The notes under the pieces are model-generated. The model did no database searches. It was not told the origin of the DNA and worked only from the letters and a program-made list of their open reading frames with translations. The translations under genes and the position numbers were made by a program. This document shows, in pieces, positions 1 to 8,377 of a stretch of 64,000 nucleotides of DNA. Each line of letters starts with the position of its first letter. Within the stretch, counting starts at the first letter, position 1. Source of the stretch: Paracoccus sediminis (GTDB lineage: Bacteria; Pseudomonadota; Alphaproteobacteria; Rhodobacterales; Rhodobacteraceae); the NCBI RefSeq assembly GCF_900188295.1, contig NZ_FZNM01000012.1, positions 1 to 64,000 of the forward strand, in the 5' to 3' direction.

Positions 1-236
1 CTCCCCGGCTGAACCGCACCCCAAGCGCGGCCCCCCCTCCTCCCTGGGCCAGCGTTGCGCGGCGGCGCCCCCTCCTCCTCCCAGGGCGCCGCCGCAAATC
101 CGCGTCCCCCCACAGGGGCGGCGCGCGATGCGGGCAGGGAACCGCTGCCGCCGATAGGCCGCGATGCGGCCGCTCTTTCGTCAAGCCATGTCAACGGCCC
201 GTTTCGGCATCGCCGCCGGTCCGGCCACGCCGGCGC
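1..236. other. GC-rich stretch without a recognisable gene
   Basis: Very C/G-rich sequence with no open frame that resembles a known protein. It lies downstream of the minus-strand AI-2E-type gene. I see no tRNA, clear terminator or repeat in it. Confidence 0.4.
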
Positions 237-2657
237 CTAGTCCGGCACCCGCTGGCCCAGCATGGCGCGGGGATCGGGCGGCACCTCCCGGCGCGGTTCC
301 GGCGCCACCGGATCCTGTTCGGTCAAGAGCGAGACCACATCCGCGGCAACCTTGTCCAGGAAATCCAGGTCGCCGTCCTCGATCTGGCGGGGGGTGTCGT
401 CCATCAGGCAAAGCGCGCCGATCACCTGATCGTCCGAAGTCCGCAGCGGAGTCGCGATGTAGAACCGTCCCTTCCATCGGCGCACCGCCGGATGGTCGGA
501 AAAGCGCGCGTCACGTTCCGTATCGGAAACGACCAGGGTTTCCCCCGACGTGACGACGGGGCTGGACAGCCCTTCGCCGCGCGGCATCCAGATCATCTCC
601 GGGGCAGTTTCGGTCTTTTGCCCGGCCAGATCCATGCTTTGGCCGACGATGTATTCCGCATCCGCATCAACGACCGAGATGAAGGCGAAATCCACGTCAA
701 AGGCATCCGCCGCCCGCGCGGCAAGATCGTCCAGTTCCTCGCGCGCATGTCCGTCCAGAACGGCGGTGGCGGCCAAGGCCGCCAGGCGGGCGCGTTCGCC
801 GGCCGCATCCCCGGCTTCGGCGGCGGCCTGCGGGCTGTCCGCGTGGCTCAGCGACAGCCGCTGGACCGCCTCGTCCAGGGACAGCACGATCTGGTCGACG
901 CCCAGCGACTCGGCGCGGTCGGCGGCGATGCTGTCCTCGGGGGCATTCCACAACGCCAGCACGATCCGGACATCGGGCCACCGGCGGCGCAAACGGCGGA
1001 CGAAGCCGCGCACGGCGGTATCCGGGTCGCGGCTGAAATAGGACAGGACGACCGTCCGTATTCCGTCAAGCTCCAGCTTGTCGACATAGGCGGTGGTGAC
1101 GACGCCCGTTGCCCGCTGACCGGCCGCCACGCCGGACAGGCACAGGGCGTGGACAAGCATCTGGGCGGAAATGGCGTCAACCTGCCATTTGCCGCCGATG
1201 CAGACGACCTTTTCCGCCGATGCCGTGTCGGCGGGGGCAGGGTGATCCTCTTGCAGGTCGTCCAGCAGCCGGTCCATGCCGTCCACAACCCGCAGCCGGT
1301 GTTCGACGCGCGCGTTGGCGTGGTAATCGTCCGTGGCCTGCCGCAGGATTTCGATGCCGGTCTGGTTGTAAAAGGCGGTGACGCCGCTGATGCGGATCGC
1401 GTCGGATGCGATCTCGTAGGCCTCGTCGGGATCGTTGGCGATCAGGCGCTGATAGATCCGGGTCGGCAGGTCAAGCGCCGGGGTGGACCCCAGTAGGGTA
1501 TCGAAAAACGCAAGCTGCGGCAGGTTGCGCCCCAGCACCAGCAGGCACACCGTCAGGGGCGTGGACAGGATCAGGCCGACCGGGCCCCACAAGGCGGTCC
1601 AAAAGGTCGCCGCCGCGATCAGCGACAGGGCGGACAGGCCGGTCGAGGTGCCGTAGAGCAGCGGTTCGACGATGTTGTTGCTGACCAGTTCCAGAATCAG
1701 GATCAGCGCCAGGGCCATCAGCACCATCTGCCAGCCGGGATCCACGGCAAAGGCCAGGGCCAGCGGAAAGATCGCCGACAACATCGGCCCGACATAGGGG
1801 ATGAACCGCATGATCGCGGCCAGCGTCCCCCACAGGATCCAGCCGGGCACCCCGATCGCCCACAGCCCGATGGCCATGGGAATGCCATAGGTGGCGTTCA
1901 CGACCAATTGCATCAGCAGGTATTTCGAGATCCGCTTGCCCGCTTCCTCCAACGCGTCGGTCGTCCGGTGCAGGTTGCCGCCCAGAAGACGGATCAGACG
2001 GTCGCGCAGGTCGCCCCGATCCAGCAGCACCAGGAACACGAAGACGACGACGATGCCCAGCGTCGCCAGCGGCGCCAGGGCCGGGGCCAGCCAGGCCATC
2101 GCGGTGGAAAAAGGCGACGGCCCGTCGCCCACCACAGTCACGGCCATGGGATCGGCGACACTGCCCGGCGTGTCCTGCAAGGCCGTGGCAAGCTGTTCCT
2201 GGACGGTGGTGATGGTCTGGAAAACGCCATCGAAAAGCCCCGGCCCCTCGATCTGCTGGCCCAGGCCCGCGATCTTGCTGCGGATCGTGGACTGATAGGC
2301 CGGCAGCTCGGCGCTCAGCACGCTGACCTGAGAGGTTATCAGCAGCCCCAGCCCCAGCAGCGCCGCAATGACGGCCAGCATCACCAGCAAGACGGCGGCG
2401 ACCTGGGGGATCCCGCGCCGCACCAGAACCTTTACAAGCGGGCCAAGCGCGAAACTGACCAGAAAGGCGATGGCCAGCGGGATCAGCACATCCCGGCCAA
2501 AATACAGCAGGCCGATGACGATCGCGCCGACGATCAGCCAGGCCGCGATCTGAACGATGCCCGTTCGCCGATCGCCGGCATCCAGGGCCAGTGCAGGATC
2601 GTCATCGGGCAGCCGTTGATGTCGCGGCACAAGCGGCCCGGTTTTCTGCAATGCCAT
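237..2657 (-). CDS. AI-2E family transporter-like protein with cytosolic B12-binding-like and GAF regions
   Basis: 806 aa. The first ~390 residues form a hydrophobic domain of the AI-2E/PerM/TqsA family (PF01594 type), with about eight membrane segments and family-like stretches such as GTLAAIMRFIPYVGPM. Ordinary members are only 340-400 aa. Residues ~480-600 look like a Rossmann/B12-binding-like domain (EKVVCIGGKWQVDAI, then RRRWPDVRIVLAL) without the Asp-x-His-x-x-Gly cobalamin motif. Residues ~610-775 are a GAF domain (FAFISVVDADAEYIVG and ATPLRTSDDQVIGALCLMD). The ATG follows AGGGAAT. The N-terminus is a membrane permease or efflux protein of uncertain substrate; the tail suggests signal-responsive control. 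The family is secure; the role is not. Confidence 0.8.
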   Translation of the reverse strand: MALQKTGPLVPRHQRLPDDDPALALDAGDRRTGIVQIAAWLIVGAIVIGLLYFGRDVLIPLAIAFLVSFALGPLVKVLVRRGIPQVAAVLLVMLAVIAALLGLGLLITSQVSVLSAELPAYQSTIRSKIAGLGQQIEGPGLFDGVFQTITTVQEQLATALQDTPGSVADPMAVTVVGDGPSPFSTAMAWLAPALAPLATLGIVVVFVFLVLLDRGDLRDRLIRLLGGNLHRTTDALEEAGKRISKYLLMQLVVNATYGIPMAIGLWAIGVPGWILWGTLAAIMRFIPYVGPMLSAIFPLALAFAVDPGWQMVLMALALILILELVSNNIVEPLLYGTSTGLSALSLIAAATFWTALWGPVGLILSTPLTVCLLVLGRNLPQLAFFDTLLGSTPALDLPTRIYQRLIANDPDEAYEIASDAIRISGVTAFYNQTGIEILRQATDDYHANARVEHRLRVVDGMDRLLDDLQEDHPAPADTASAEKVVCIGGKWQVDAISAQMLVHALCLSGVAAGQRATGVVTTAYVDKLELDGIRTVVLSYFSRDPDTAVRGFVRRLRRRWPDVRIVLALWNAPEDSIAADRAESLGVDQIVLSLDEAVQRLSLSHADSPQAAAEAGDAAGERARLAALAATAVLDGHAREELDDLAARAADAFDVDFAFISVVDADAEYIVGQSMDLAGQKTETAPEMIWMPRGEGLSSPVVTSGETLVVSDTERDARFSDHPAVRRWKGRFYIATPLRTSDDQVIGALCLMDDTPRQIEDGDLDFLDKVAADVVSLLTEQDPVAPEPRREVPPDPRAMLGQRVPD

Positions 2658-2973
2658 GACGATTCCCTGGATACGCGCCCTTGACCAGGGCCTTGAACAA
2701 CCCTGGCCGGGTTTCCGGGTTCCGTGCAGGGCCGCCGTGCCCGCCGGGGGAATCCGGCCGCCCCATCAGGGGCGCGCCCGCCGTTTTCCGAAGAACGGTT
2801 TCCTGGCGGCGATCGATGCGGGCGGATGCGGCCTGCCCGGTTTTCTGCGTGTCCGTGACGCCCGGTCCCGAAGGGGCGCGGCCCCATCGGCAGCGGGCCA
2901 TTCCGCCGACCTTTCCCATCCACAACGGACCGTGCGGCAATCGCTTGCGGCCTTGCCTTCGCGGCGTCGTGCG
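2658..2973. other. Intergenic region, no gene seen
   Basis: This 316-base gap lies between two minus-strand genes. It should hold the promoter of the AI-2E-type gene and the end of the ABC/2-hydroxyacid dehydrogenase unit. No copy of the GntR-associated operator, no hairpin with a T run and no small ORF could be identified. Confidence 0.4.
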
Positions 2974-3927
2974 TCATGCCACCGGCGTCAGCAGGGGCTT
3001 TCCCGCAAAAAAGGCATCCAGATTGTCCAGGGTCAGTTGCGCCATGGCGTCGCGGGTTTCCTCGGTTCCGCTGGCATGGTGCGGATACAGGGTGACGTTC
3101 GGCAGCGCCGTCAGCGCCGGGTCGGGATGGGGTTCGTTCAGGAACACGTCCAGCCCCGCATGGGCGATGCGACCGTGGCGCAGGGCGTCGATCAGCGCCG
3201 CTTCGTCCACCACCGACCCGCGCGAGATGTTGACCAGCGTGCCTTGCGGTCCCAGGGCGCGCAGCACATCCGCCGAAATCAGGCCCGCGGTGCCCGCCCC
3301 GCCCGGCGTGGCGACGATCAGGATGTCCGCCCATTCCGCCAGGGCCGCCGGATCGGCGAAATAGGCATGATCCACCCCCCGCTTGGGATTGCGGCCGCTG
3401 TAACCGATGGTCAGCCCCATGGCCCCGCAACGCGTGGCGATGGCCAGGCCGATATTGCCCAGGCCGACGATCCCCACCCGTTTGCCCGCGGCAGAGGTCG
3501 TCAGCGGAAACATCCCCCGCCGCCCCCAGTCGCCCGACCGGACATAGGCGTCACCCTGGACAAGACGGCGGCGCGCGGCCAGCATCAGCAGGATCGCCAT
3601 GTCGGCCACGTCATCGACAAGCGCCACCGAGGTGTTGGTCAGCGTGACGCCGCGCCGGGTCATTTCGTCCAGATCCATCAGGTCGAACCCGGCCGAGGAA
3701 CAGGCCGCCAGCCGCAGCGCGGGCAGCCGGTCCAGCAGCGGCCCGTCCACGGCGACATGGCCGTTCACGACCATGGCCGTGCAGATCGGCCCGGCCTTGT
3801 CCAGCACCGCCTCCCGGTCGTCCGCCCGATCCAGCCGGTGCAGCGTATAACGCCGTTCCAGTTCCTCCATGAAACGGGGCCGAAGGGGATAGGCGATCAG
3901 GACGTCGGGCTTTTCTGCGGGTTTCAT
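2974..3927 (-). CDS. D-isomer-specific 2-hydroxyacid dehydrogenase (glyoxylate/hydroxypyruvate reductase type)
   Basis: 317 aa. NAD(P)-dependent oxidoreductase interconverting 2-hydroxy acids and 2-oxo acids in the cytosol. The Rossmann fingerprint GIVGLGNIGLAIA lies near residue 150. The catalytic triad positions are visible as Arg in NISRGSVVDE, Glu in FLNEPHPD and His in PHHASG. The length is normal for the GyaR/GhrB group. Its ATG overlaps the stop of the upstream ABC ATPase gene by 4 bases (ATGA), so it is the last gene of the dppBC-DF unit. The context suggests reduction of a keto acid released from the imported compound. The exact substrate cannot be read from sequence. Confidence 0.85.
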   Translation of the reverse strand: MKPAEKPDVLIAYPLRPRFMEELERRYTLHRLDRADDREAVLDKAGPICTAMVVNGHVAVDGPLLDRLPALRLAACSSAGFDLMDLDEMTRRGVTLTNTSVALVDDVADMAILLMLAARRRLVQGDAYVRSGDWGRRGMFPLTTSAAGKRVGIVGLGNIGLAIATRCGAMGLTIGYSGRNPKRGVDHAYFADPAALAEWADILIVATPGGAGTAGLISADVLRALGPQGTLVNISRGSVVDEAALIDALRHGRIAHAGLDVFLNEPHPDPALTALPNVTLYPHHASGTEETRDAMAQLTLDNLDAFFAGKPLLTPVA

Positions 3928-5546
3928 GCGGTCTCCAAATGGCGCGCGGCGCGGCGGGCGGCCTGCACCGCGGGGTCGGGATCGAGGCTGGCCGACAGCA
4001 GGGCGCGAGTATAGGGGTGGCGCGGTGATTCGAACATCCGGCGGACGGGGCCTTCCTCGACGATCTCGCCCGCCTTCATGACGATCACGCGGTCGGCGAA
4101 ATCCCTCACGACCGGCAGGTCATGGGCGATGAACAGATAGGACAGGCCGAATTCGCGGCGCAACCCGTCCAGAAGCGCGATCACCTGCGCCTGGATCGAC
4201 ACGTCAAGCGCCGAGACGGCCTCGTCGCAGACGATCAGCTTCGGTTCCATCGCCAAGGCGCGGGCGATGGCGATCCGCTGGCGCTGCCCGCCGGAAAACT
4301 GGTGGGGATAACGGGCGGCCATGTCGGGACTCAGGCCCACCTTGACCAGCAGTTCGGCCACCCGGTCGCGCCATCGGGCCCTGGGCAGGATGTCGGAATG
4401 GATCACCCAGGCTTCCGAGATCAGCTGGAACACCGTCATGCGCGGGTTCAGGGACTGCGTGGGATCCTGGAACACCATTTGCAGGTCGCGGCGCAGCCCG
4501 AACAGCCGGCGCGGCGCCATCGCCATCAGATCCTCGCCGCGATAGAGGATGCGTCCGCCGTCCGGGTCGTCCAGCCGCAGGATCGCGCGGGCCAGCGTCG
4601 ATTTGCCCGATCCGCTTTCGCCGACGACCGCCACCGTCTCGCCCGGCATGATGGTCAGATCCACGCCCTTCAACGCCCGGAACGCGCCATAGGTCTTGGT
4701 CAGCCCTTCGGCGCGCAGCAGCGGCTGCCCGGTCCGGTCGCGTTCGTCGGGCATCGCGCCCTTGCCCGGCGCCGCGTCGATCAGCTTGCGGGTATAGGGG
4801 TGCTTGGGGTCGCGATAGACCTCGGCCGCGTCGCCCGTTTCGACGATCTGGCCGCCGTTCATCACCACCACGCGGTCCGCGATTTCCGCCACCACGCCCA
4901 GATCATGCGTGATAAGCAGCAGGCCCATGCCGGTTTCCGCCTGCAATTCCTGCAACAGGTCCAGAACCTGCGCCTGCACGGTGACATCAAGCGCGGTCGT
5001 GGGTTCGTCCGCGATCAGGATGTCGGGCTTGCAGGCAAGCGCCATCGCGATCATCAGGCGCTGCCGCTGCCCGCCCGAGAACTGGTGCGGGTATTTCCGC
5101 ATCGCGGCTTCGGGATCGGGGATGCCCACGCGGGCCAGCAGGTCGCGGGCGCGGGCCTGCGCCGTGTCGCGGGTGCCGCCATGGGTCGTCACCATTTCGG
5201 CGATCTGCCAGCCGACGGAATAGACCGGGTTCAGATGCGCCAGCGGATCCTGGAAGATCATCGCGATGGTGCAGCCGTTGATCCGGCGGCGCTGTTCGGC
5301 CGTCATCGCCAGCATGTCCCGGCCGTTCAGCAAGATCCGGCCGCCCGTGATCCGGCCCGGCGGCATGTCGATCAGGTTCATCACGGCGGATGCCGACACC
5401 GACTTGCCCGACCCGCTTTCGCCCAGGATCGCCAGCGTCTCGCCCCGGTCCAGATGCCAGGAAACGTTCTGGACGGCCCGGACGGTGCCTGCGGCGGTGT
5501 GGAACTCGACAGAAAGGTTACAGACTTCCAGCAGATGGTCGGCCAT
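3924..5546 (-). CDS. Dipeptide/oligopeptide-type ABC transporter, fused double ATPase (DppD-DppF type)
   Basis: 540 aa with two complete ABC ATPase domains in tandem. Domain 1 has Walker A GESGSGKS near residue 40, LSGG-type signature FSGGQRQRLMIAMAL, Walker B ILIADEPT and switch His ITHDLG. Domain 2 repeats these as GESGSGKST near residue 310, FSGGQRQRIAIARAL and LIVCDEAVSALD. Each half ends with the oligopeptide-type tail (RDPKHPYTRKL and ESPRHPYTRALL). In E. coli DppD and DppF are separate; fused forms such as GsiA/YejF are known. It powers the permeases just upstream. The ATG follows AAAGGAC and overlaps the dppC-like gene by 29 bases. Confidence 0.92.
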   Translation of the reverse strand: MADHLLEVCNLSVEFHTAAGTVRAVQNVSWHLDRGETLAILGESGSGKSVSASAVMNLIDMPPGRITGGRILLNGRDMLAMTAEQRRRINGCTIAMIFQDPLAHLNPVYSVGWQIAEMVTTHGGTRDTAQARARDLLARVGIPDPEAAMRKYPHQFSGGQRQRLMIAMALACKPDILIADEPTTALDVTVQAQVLDLLQELQAETGMGLLLITHDLGVVAEIADRVVVMNGGQIVETGDAAEVYRDPKHPYTRKLIDAAPGKGAMPDERDRTGQPLLRAEGLTKTYGAFRALKGVDLTIMPGETVAVVGESGSGKSTLARAILRLDDPDGGRILYRGEDLMAMAPRRLFGLRRDLQMVFQDPTQSLNPRMTVFQLISEAWVIHSDILPRARWRDRVAELLVKVGLSPDMAARYPHQFSGGQRQRIAIARALAMEPKLIVCDEAVSALDVSIQAQVIALLDGLRREFGLSYLFIAHDLPVVRDFADRVIVMKAGEIVEEGPVRRMFESPRHPYTRALLSASLDPDPAVQAARRAARHLETA

Positions 5547-6462
5547 TCTTGCGTCCTTTCATCTCGAGCCGCCACCGCTGCGCGGGATCCAGGACAATGC
5601 GCAGCCAGTTCGACAGCAGGTTCAGCGACAGGGTGGTCAGGATGATGGCCAGGCCCGGCCAGAAGGACAGCCACCAGGCGGTGGTCAGGTACTGCCGCCC
5701 CTGGGCCACCATCAGGCCCCAGGTGATCTCGGGCGGCTGGATGCCGATGCCCAGGAACGACAGGCTGCTTTCGGCCAGCATCACGAAGGCGAAATCCAGC
5801 GTCGCGATGGTCACAAGCGTCGGCAGCGCCACCGGCAGGATGTGGCGGAACACGATGCGGCGGTCCGAGGCGCCCATGACGCGTGCGGCCTGCACGAACA
5901 TGCGTTCGCGGATCTCCAGCACCTCGGCGCGGGTGGTGCGCAGATAGACCGGAATCCGGGTGATCGCCAGCACCAGCACGATATTGGCGACCGAGGGTTC
6001 AAGCATGTAGAGCACGATCACCGCCAAGAGCAGCGACGGGAACGACATGATGACGTCGCCAAGCCGCATGATCCATTGCGCCGCGCGCCTGCGGGAATAG
6101 CCCGCGACCAGGCCCAGGGCGGACCCGATGATCGCCGATCCCAGCACCGCGCCCGCCGCCACCATCAGCGTGTTCTGCGCCGCCACCACGATCCGCGCCA
6201 GCAGCGGCCGCCCCAGGGCGTCGGCGCCCAGGACATAGGCCCAGCCGCGCGTCACGTCGAACGGCGGGGCATTGCGGCCGCGCAGGTTCTGTTTCGTCGC
6301 CAGATCGCCCAGCAGCCACGGCCCCAGCAGCGCGCTCAGCAGGGCCAGCAGCAGGAACAGGGCGGCAAAAAACGCCAGCTTGTCGGCCCACAGCATCGCC
6401 GCCCAGGCAAGGGGGCTGCGGGGTTTGGGGGTGGCCCGGATCTTGGTGTCTGTCATCGCCAT
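5518..6462 (-). CDS. ABC transporter permease, DppC type
   Basis: 314 aa inner-membrane subunit of a peptide/nickel/opine-type (family 5) importer. It has an N-terminal cytoplasmic stretch, a first membrane segment near residues 25-50, then the BPD_transp_1 domain. The EAA loop that contacts the ATPase reads AARVMGASDRRIVFRHILP. A second ATG (MTDTK) lies two codons in and is an equally possible start. It begins 3 bases after the dppB-type stop and overlaps the ATPase gene, so translation is probably coupled. The likely binding protein is the family 5 protein at 12561-14078. Confidence 0.9.
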   Translation of the reverse strand: MAMTDTKIRATPKPRSPLAWAAMLWADKLAFFAALFLLLALLSALLGPWLLGDLATKQNLRGRNAPPFDVTRGWAYVLGADALGRPLLARIVVAAQNTLMVAAGAVLGSAIIGSALGLVAGYSRRRAAQWIMRLGDVIMSFPSLLLAVIVLYMLEPSVANIVLVLAITRIPVYLRTTRAEVLEIRERMFVQAARVMGASDRRIVFRHILPVALPTLVTIATLDFAFVMLAESSLSFLGIGIQPPEITWGLMVAQGRQYLTTAWWLSFWPGLAIILTTLSLNLLSNWLRIVLDPAQRWRLEMKGRKNGRPSAGSL

Positions 6463-6465
6463 CGC

Positions 6466-7380
6466 TCAGTACCGGATGCGCGGGTCAAGCATCGCATAGG
6501 CGATGTCGATCAGCATGTTCATGATGAAGATGGCAAGGGCCGATACCATGATCGACGCCAGCACGACCGAAAAGTCGCGCAGCAGGATGCTGTCGATCAT
6601 CAGCTTGCCGATGCCCGGAAAGCCGAAGATCGTTTCGATCACCACGGCGCCGTTCAGGATCGCGGCCGCCTGGTCGCCGATCACGGTAATGACCGGCAGC
6701 ATGGCGTTGCGCAGCCCGTGCACGAAGATGATGGGTCGGGTCCGCACCCCCTTGGCCCGCGCGGTCTTCACATAGGCCGACGACAGGACAGAGATCATCG
6801 ACCCGCGCACGACTTGGAGGATCAGGCCGAAGGGACGGATGAACAGCACCGCCACCGGCAGCACCCAGTGCCAAGGCGTGCCCGTCCCCGATGTCGGCAG
6901 CCATTGCAGGTTCACGGCAAAGATGACGATGGCCACGATCGCCAGCCAGAAATCCGGGGCGGACGCGCCCACCAGCGAAAAGAAGGTGGCCAGCCGGTCG
7001 AAGATCCCGCCGACCCTGAAGGCCGCAAGCGATCCGATGACGATGGCGGCGACCGTCACGCAGGTCATGGTGATGACCGCCAGCCACAGCGTCCAGGCGA
7101 AGGCTTGCAGGACCACCTCCATCGCGGGGCGGGCCTGCTGCAAGGACTGGCCGAAATCGCCGCGGACCAGATCCGCGACATAACGGCCGAACTGGACAAT
7201 CAGCGGGTCGTTGAAGCCGTTCATGTCGCGGAACTGTTCGCGCGCCTCGATGGACGCGTCCAGCGGAAGATAGAGGTTCGTGGGATCGCCCGTCAGGCGC
7301 GACAGAAAGAACACGAGGATCACAAGCCCGATCAGCGATATGCCGCTGGCCAAGGCCCGCTTTCCGATGAAGCTGGTCAT
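6466..7380 (-). CDS. ABC transporter permease, DppB type
   Basis: 304 aa, first gene of the ABC unit. DppB architecture: an N-terminal membrane segment, then a periplasmic stretch ending in FGRYVADLVRGDFGQSL, which is typical of DppB/OppB, then the transport domain with EAA-loop sequence KTARAKGVRTRPIIFVHGLRN. I chose the ATG at 7380 (MTSFIGKRAL) rather than 7404 because AGGGGAGGGG sits just before it. A GntR-type operator lies about 95 bases upstream (7475-7487). Together with the DppC- and DppDF-type products it forms an importer for a peptide- or sugar-acid-like compound. Confidence 0.9.
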   Translation of the reverse strand: MTSFIGKRALASGISLIGLVILVFFLSRLTGDPTNLYLPLDASIEAREQFRDMNGFNDPLIVQFGRYVADLVRGDFGQSLQQARPAMEVVLQAFAWTLWLAVITMTCVTVAAIVIGSLAAFRVGGIFDRLATFFSLVGASAPDFWLAIVAIVIFAVNLQWLPTSGTGTPWHWVLPVAVLFIRPFGLILQVVRGSMISVLSSAYVKTARAKGVRTRPIIFVHGLRNAMLPVITVIGDQAAAILNGAVVIETIFGFPGIGKLMIDSILLRDFSVVLASIMVSALAIFIMNMLIDIAYAMLDPRIRY

Positions 7381-7474
7381 CAGCGACCCCTCCCCTGGTA
7401 CCAACGGGTCGTGGTGCCCGCCGTTTCCCGTTTCGGCCGTCTCCTCTTGGCCAGACGAATCACCATCCGCCTAT

Positions 7475-7487
7475 CTGATATATTAGT
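7475..7487 (-). promoter_or_regulatory. Putative GntR operator upstream of the dppBC-DF unit
   Basis: The plus strand reads CTGATATATTAGT. It differs by one base from the CTGAAATATTAGT copies before the tctCBA, DapA-family/binding-protein and dehydratase units. A weak promoter with a -35-like TTGCCA may overlap it. The site is assigned by its repetition and position, not by any binding data. Confidence 0.55.
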
Positions 7488-7529
7488 ATCTTTGTTTGGC
7501 AAGGAAAGGGTTTTCTGATCCTGCCGCGG

Positions 7530-8375
7530 TCATGGCCCCGTGCGCCGCATCGACAGCAGCACCGAGGCGACGATCACCGCCGCGCCGATCCAGGTCGAAA
7601 CGGGCGCGAGTTCGGCAAAGAACAGCCAGGCAAGAATCCCCACAACCGGCAGCCGCAGAAAGTCCAGCGGGGCCAGGAAGGACACGTCCGCAAGCCCGTA
7701 GGCGCGCGTAATCAGCGTCATGTTCAAGGCCCCGATCGCCCCTTGCAGTGCCAGCAGGGCCAACTGTTCCCGGCTGGGCGTGCCCCAGACCGGCAAGGCC
7801 GCCAACAGGCCCAGCGGCGCCATGGCGATCAGGTTCCAGGCCACCAGGCGTTCGGTGGTGTCGGCATGTGACATGTGCCGCAGCATCAGCTGGATGATGG
7901 CCGTCAGGACCGCGCCGCCCAGGGCGAACAGCAGCCAGGGGTCGAAGTCCGCGCCGGGCCGGACGATGACCAGGATGCCCGCAAAGCCGCCGATCACGCC
8001 CAGCAATCGCCCAGGCCCCACGGATTCGCCCAGAAAGGCCCAGGCCCCCAGCGTGACCAGCAGCGGCATGGTAAAGGTCAGCGCCATGGCATCGGCCAGC
8101 GGCGCATGGGCAAAGGCCACGAAGACCGCGACCAGCGACGCCAGCTTGAGCCCCGCGCGCAGCACATGCATCCACCGCCAGGGCGAGGCGCGCAGATTGA
8201 CCCGCCCGATGGCCCAGGGCAGCACCGCCAGCAGGCCGAACAGGGCGCGGAAAAACCCGATGACCAGCGGATGCACCTGCCCTGCCAGCAGGCGCACGAT
8301 CACCGCGTCAAGGCCCGCCAGCACCGCCGCCGCCAGCATCAGCCCGGCGGCTGCGCGTCCCGTGCGGCGGGACAC
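7530..8375 (-). CDS. EamA/DMT family transporter
   Basis: 281 aa with about ten hydrophobic segments in two repeats, as in the drug/metabolite (EamA) superfamily. Recognisable pieces are GFFRALFGLLAVLPWAIGR and the second-repeat stretch SFLAPLDFLRLPVVGILAW. A longer open frame exists, but it would overlap tctA. GAGG precedes a GTG at 8375 that gives the usual family length, so I use that start, 2 bases after the tctA stop. It is probably co-transcribed with tctCBA and may export a by-product or import a related metabolite. Confidence 0.85.
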   Translation of the reverse strand: MSRRTGRAAAGLMLAAAVLAGLDAVIVRLLAGQVHPLVIGFFRALFGLLAVLPWAIGRVNLRASPWRWMHVLRAGLKLASLVAVFVAFAHAPLADAMALTFTMPLLVTLGAWAFLGESVGPGRLLGVIGGFAGILVIVRPGADFDPWLLFALGGAVLTAIIQLMLRHMSHADTTERLVAWNLIAMAPLGLLAALPVWGTPSREQLALLALQGAIGALNMTLITRAYGLADVSFLAPLDFLRLPVVGILAWLFFAELAPVSTWIGAAVIVASVLLSMRRTGP

Positions 8376-8377
8376 GA

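Noticed and set aside
2656..4014. 452-codon plus-strand open frame
   Set aside because: Covers the antisense strand of the 2-hydroxyacid dehydrogenase, which has all its catalytic motifs on the minus strand.
5266..7518. 750-codon plus-strand open frame
   Set aside because: It lies opposite the DppB, DppC and DppDF genes. Its product is dominated by Gln, His, Arg and Asp repeats, typical of antisense translation of GC-rich coding DNA, and has no domain.
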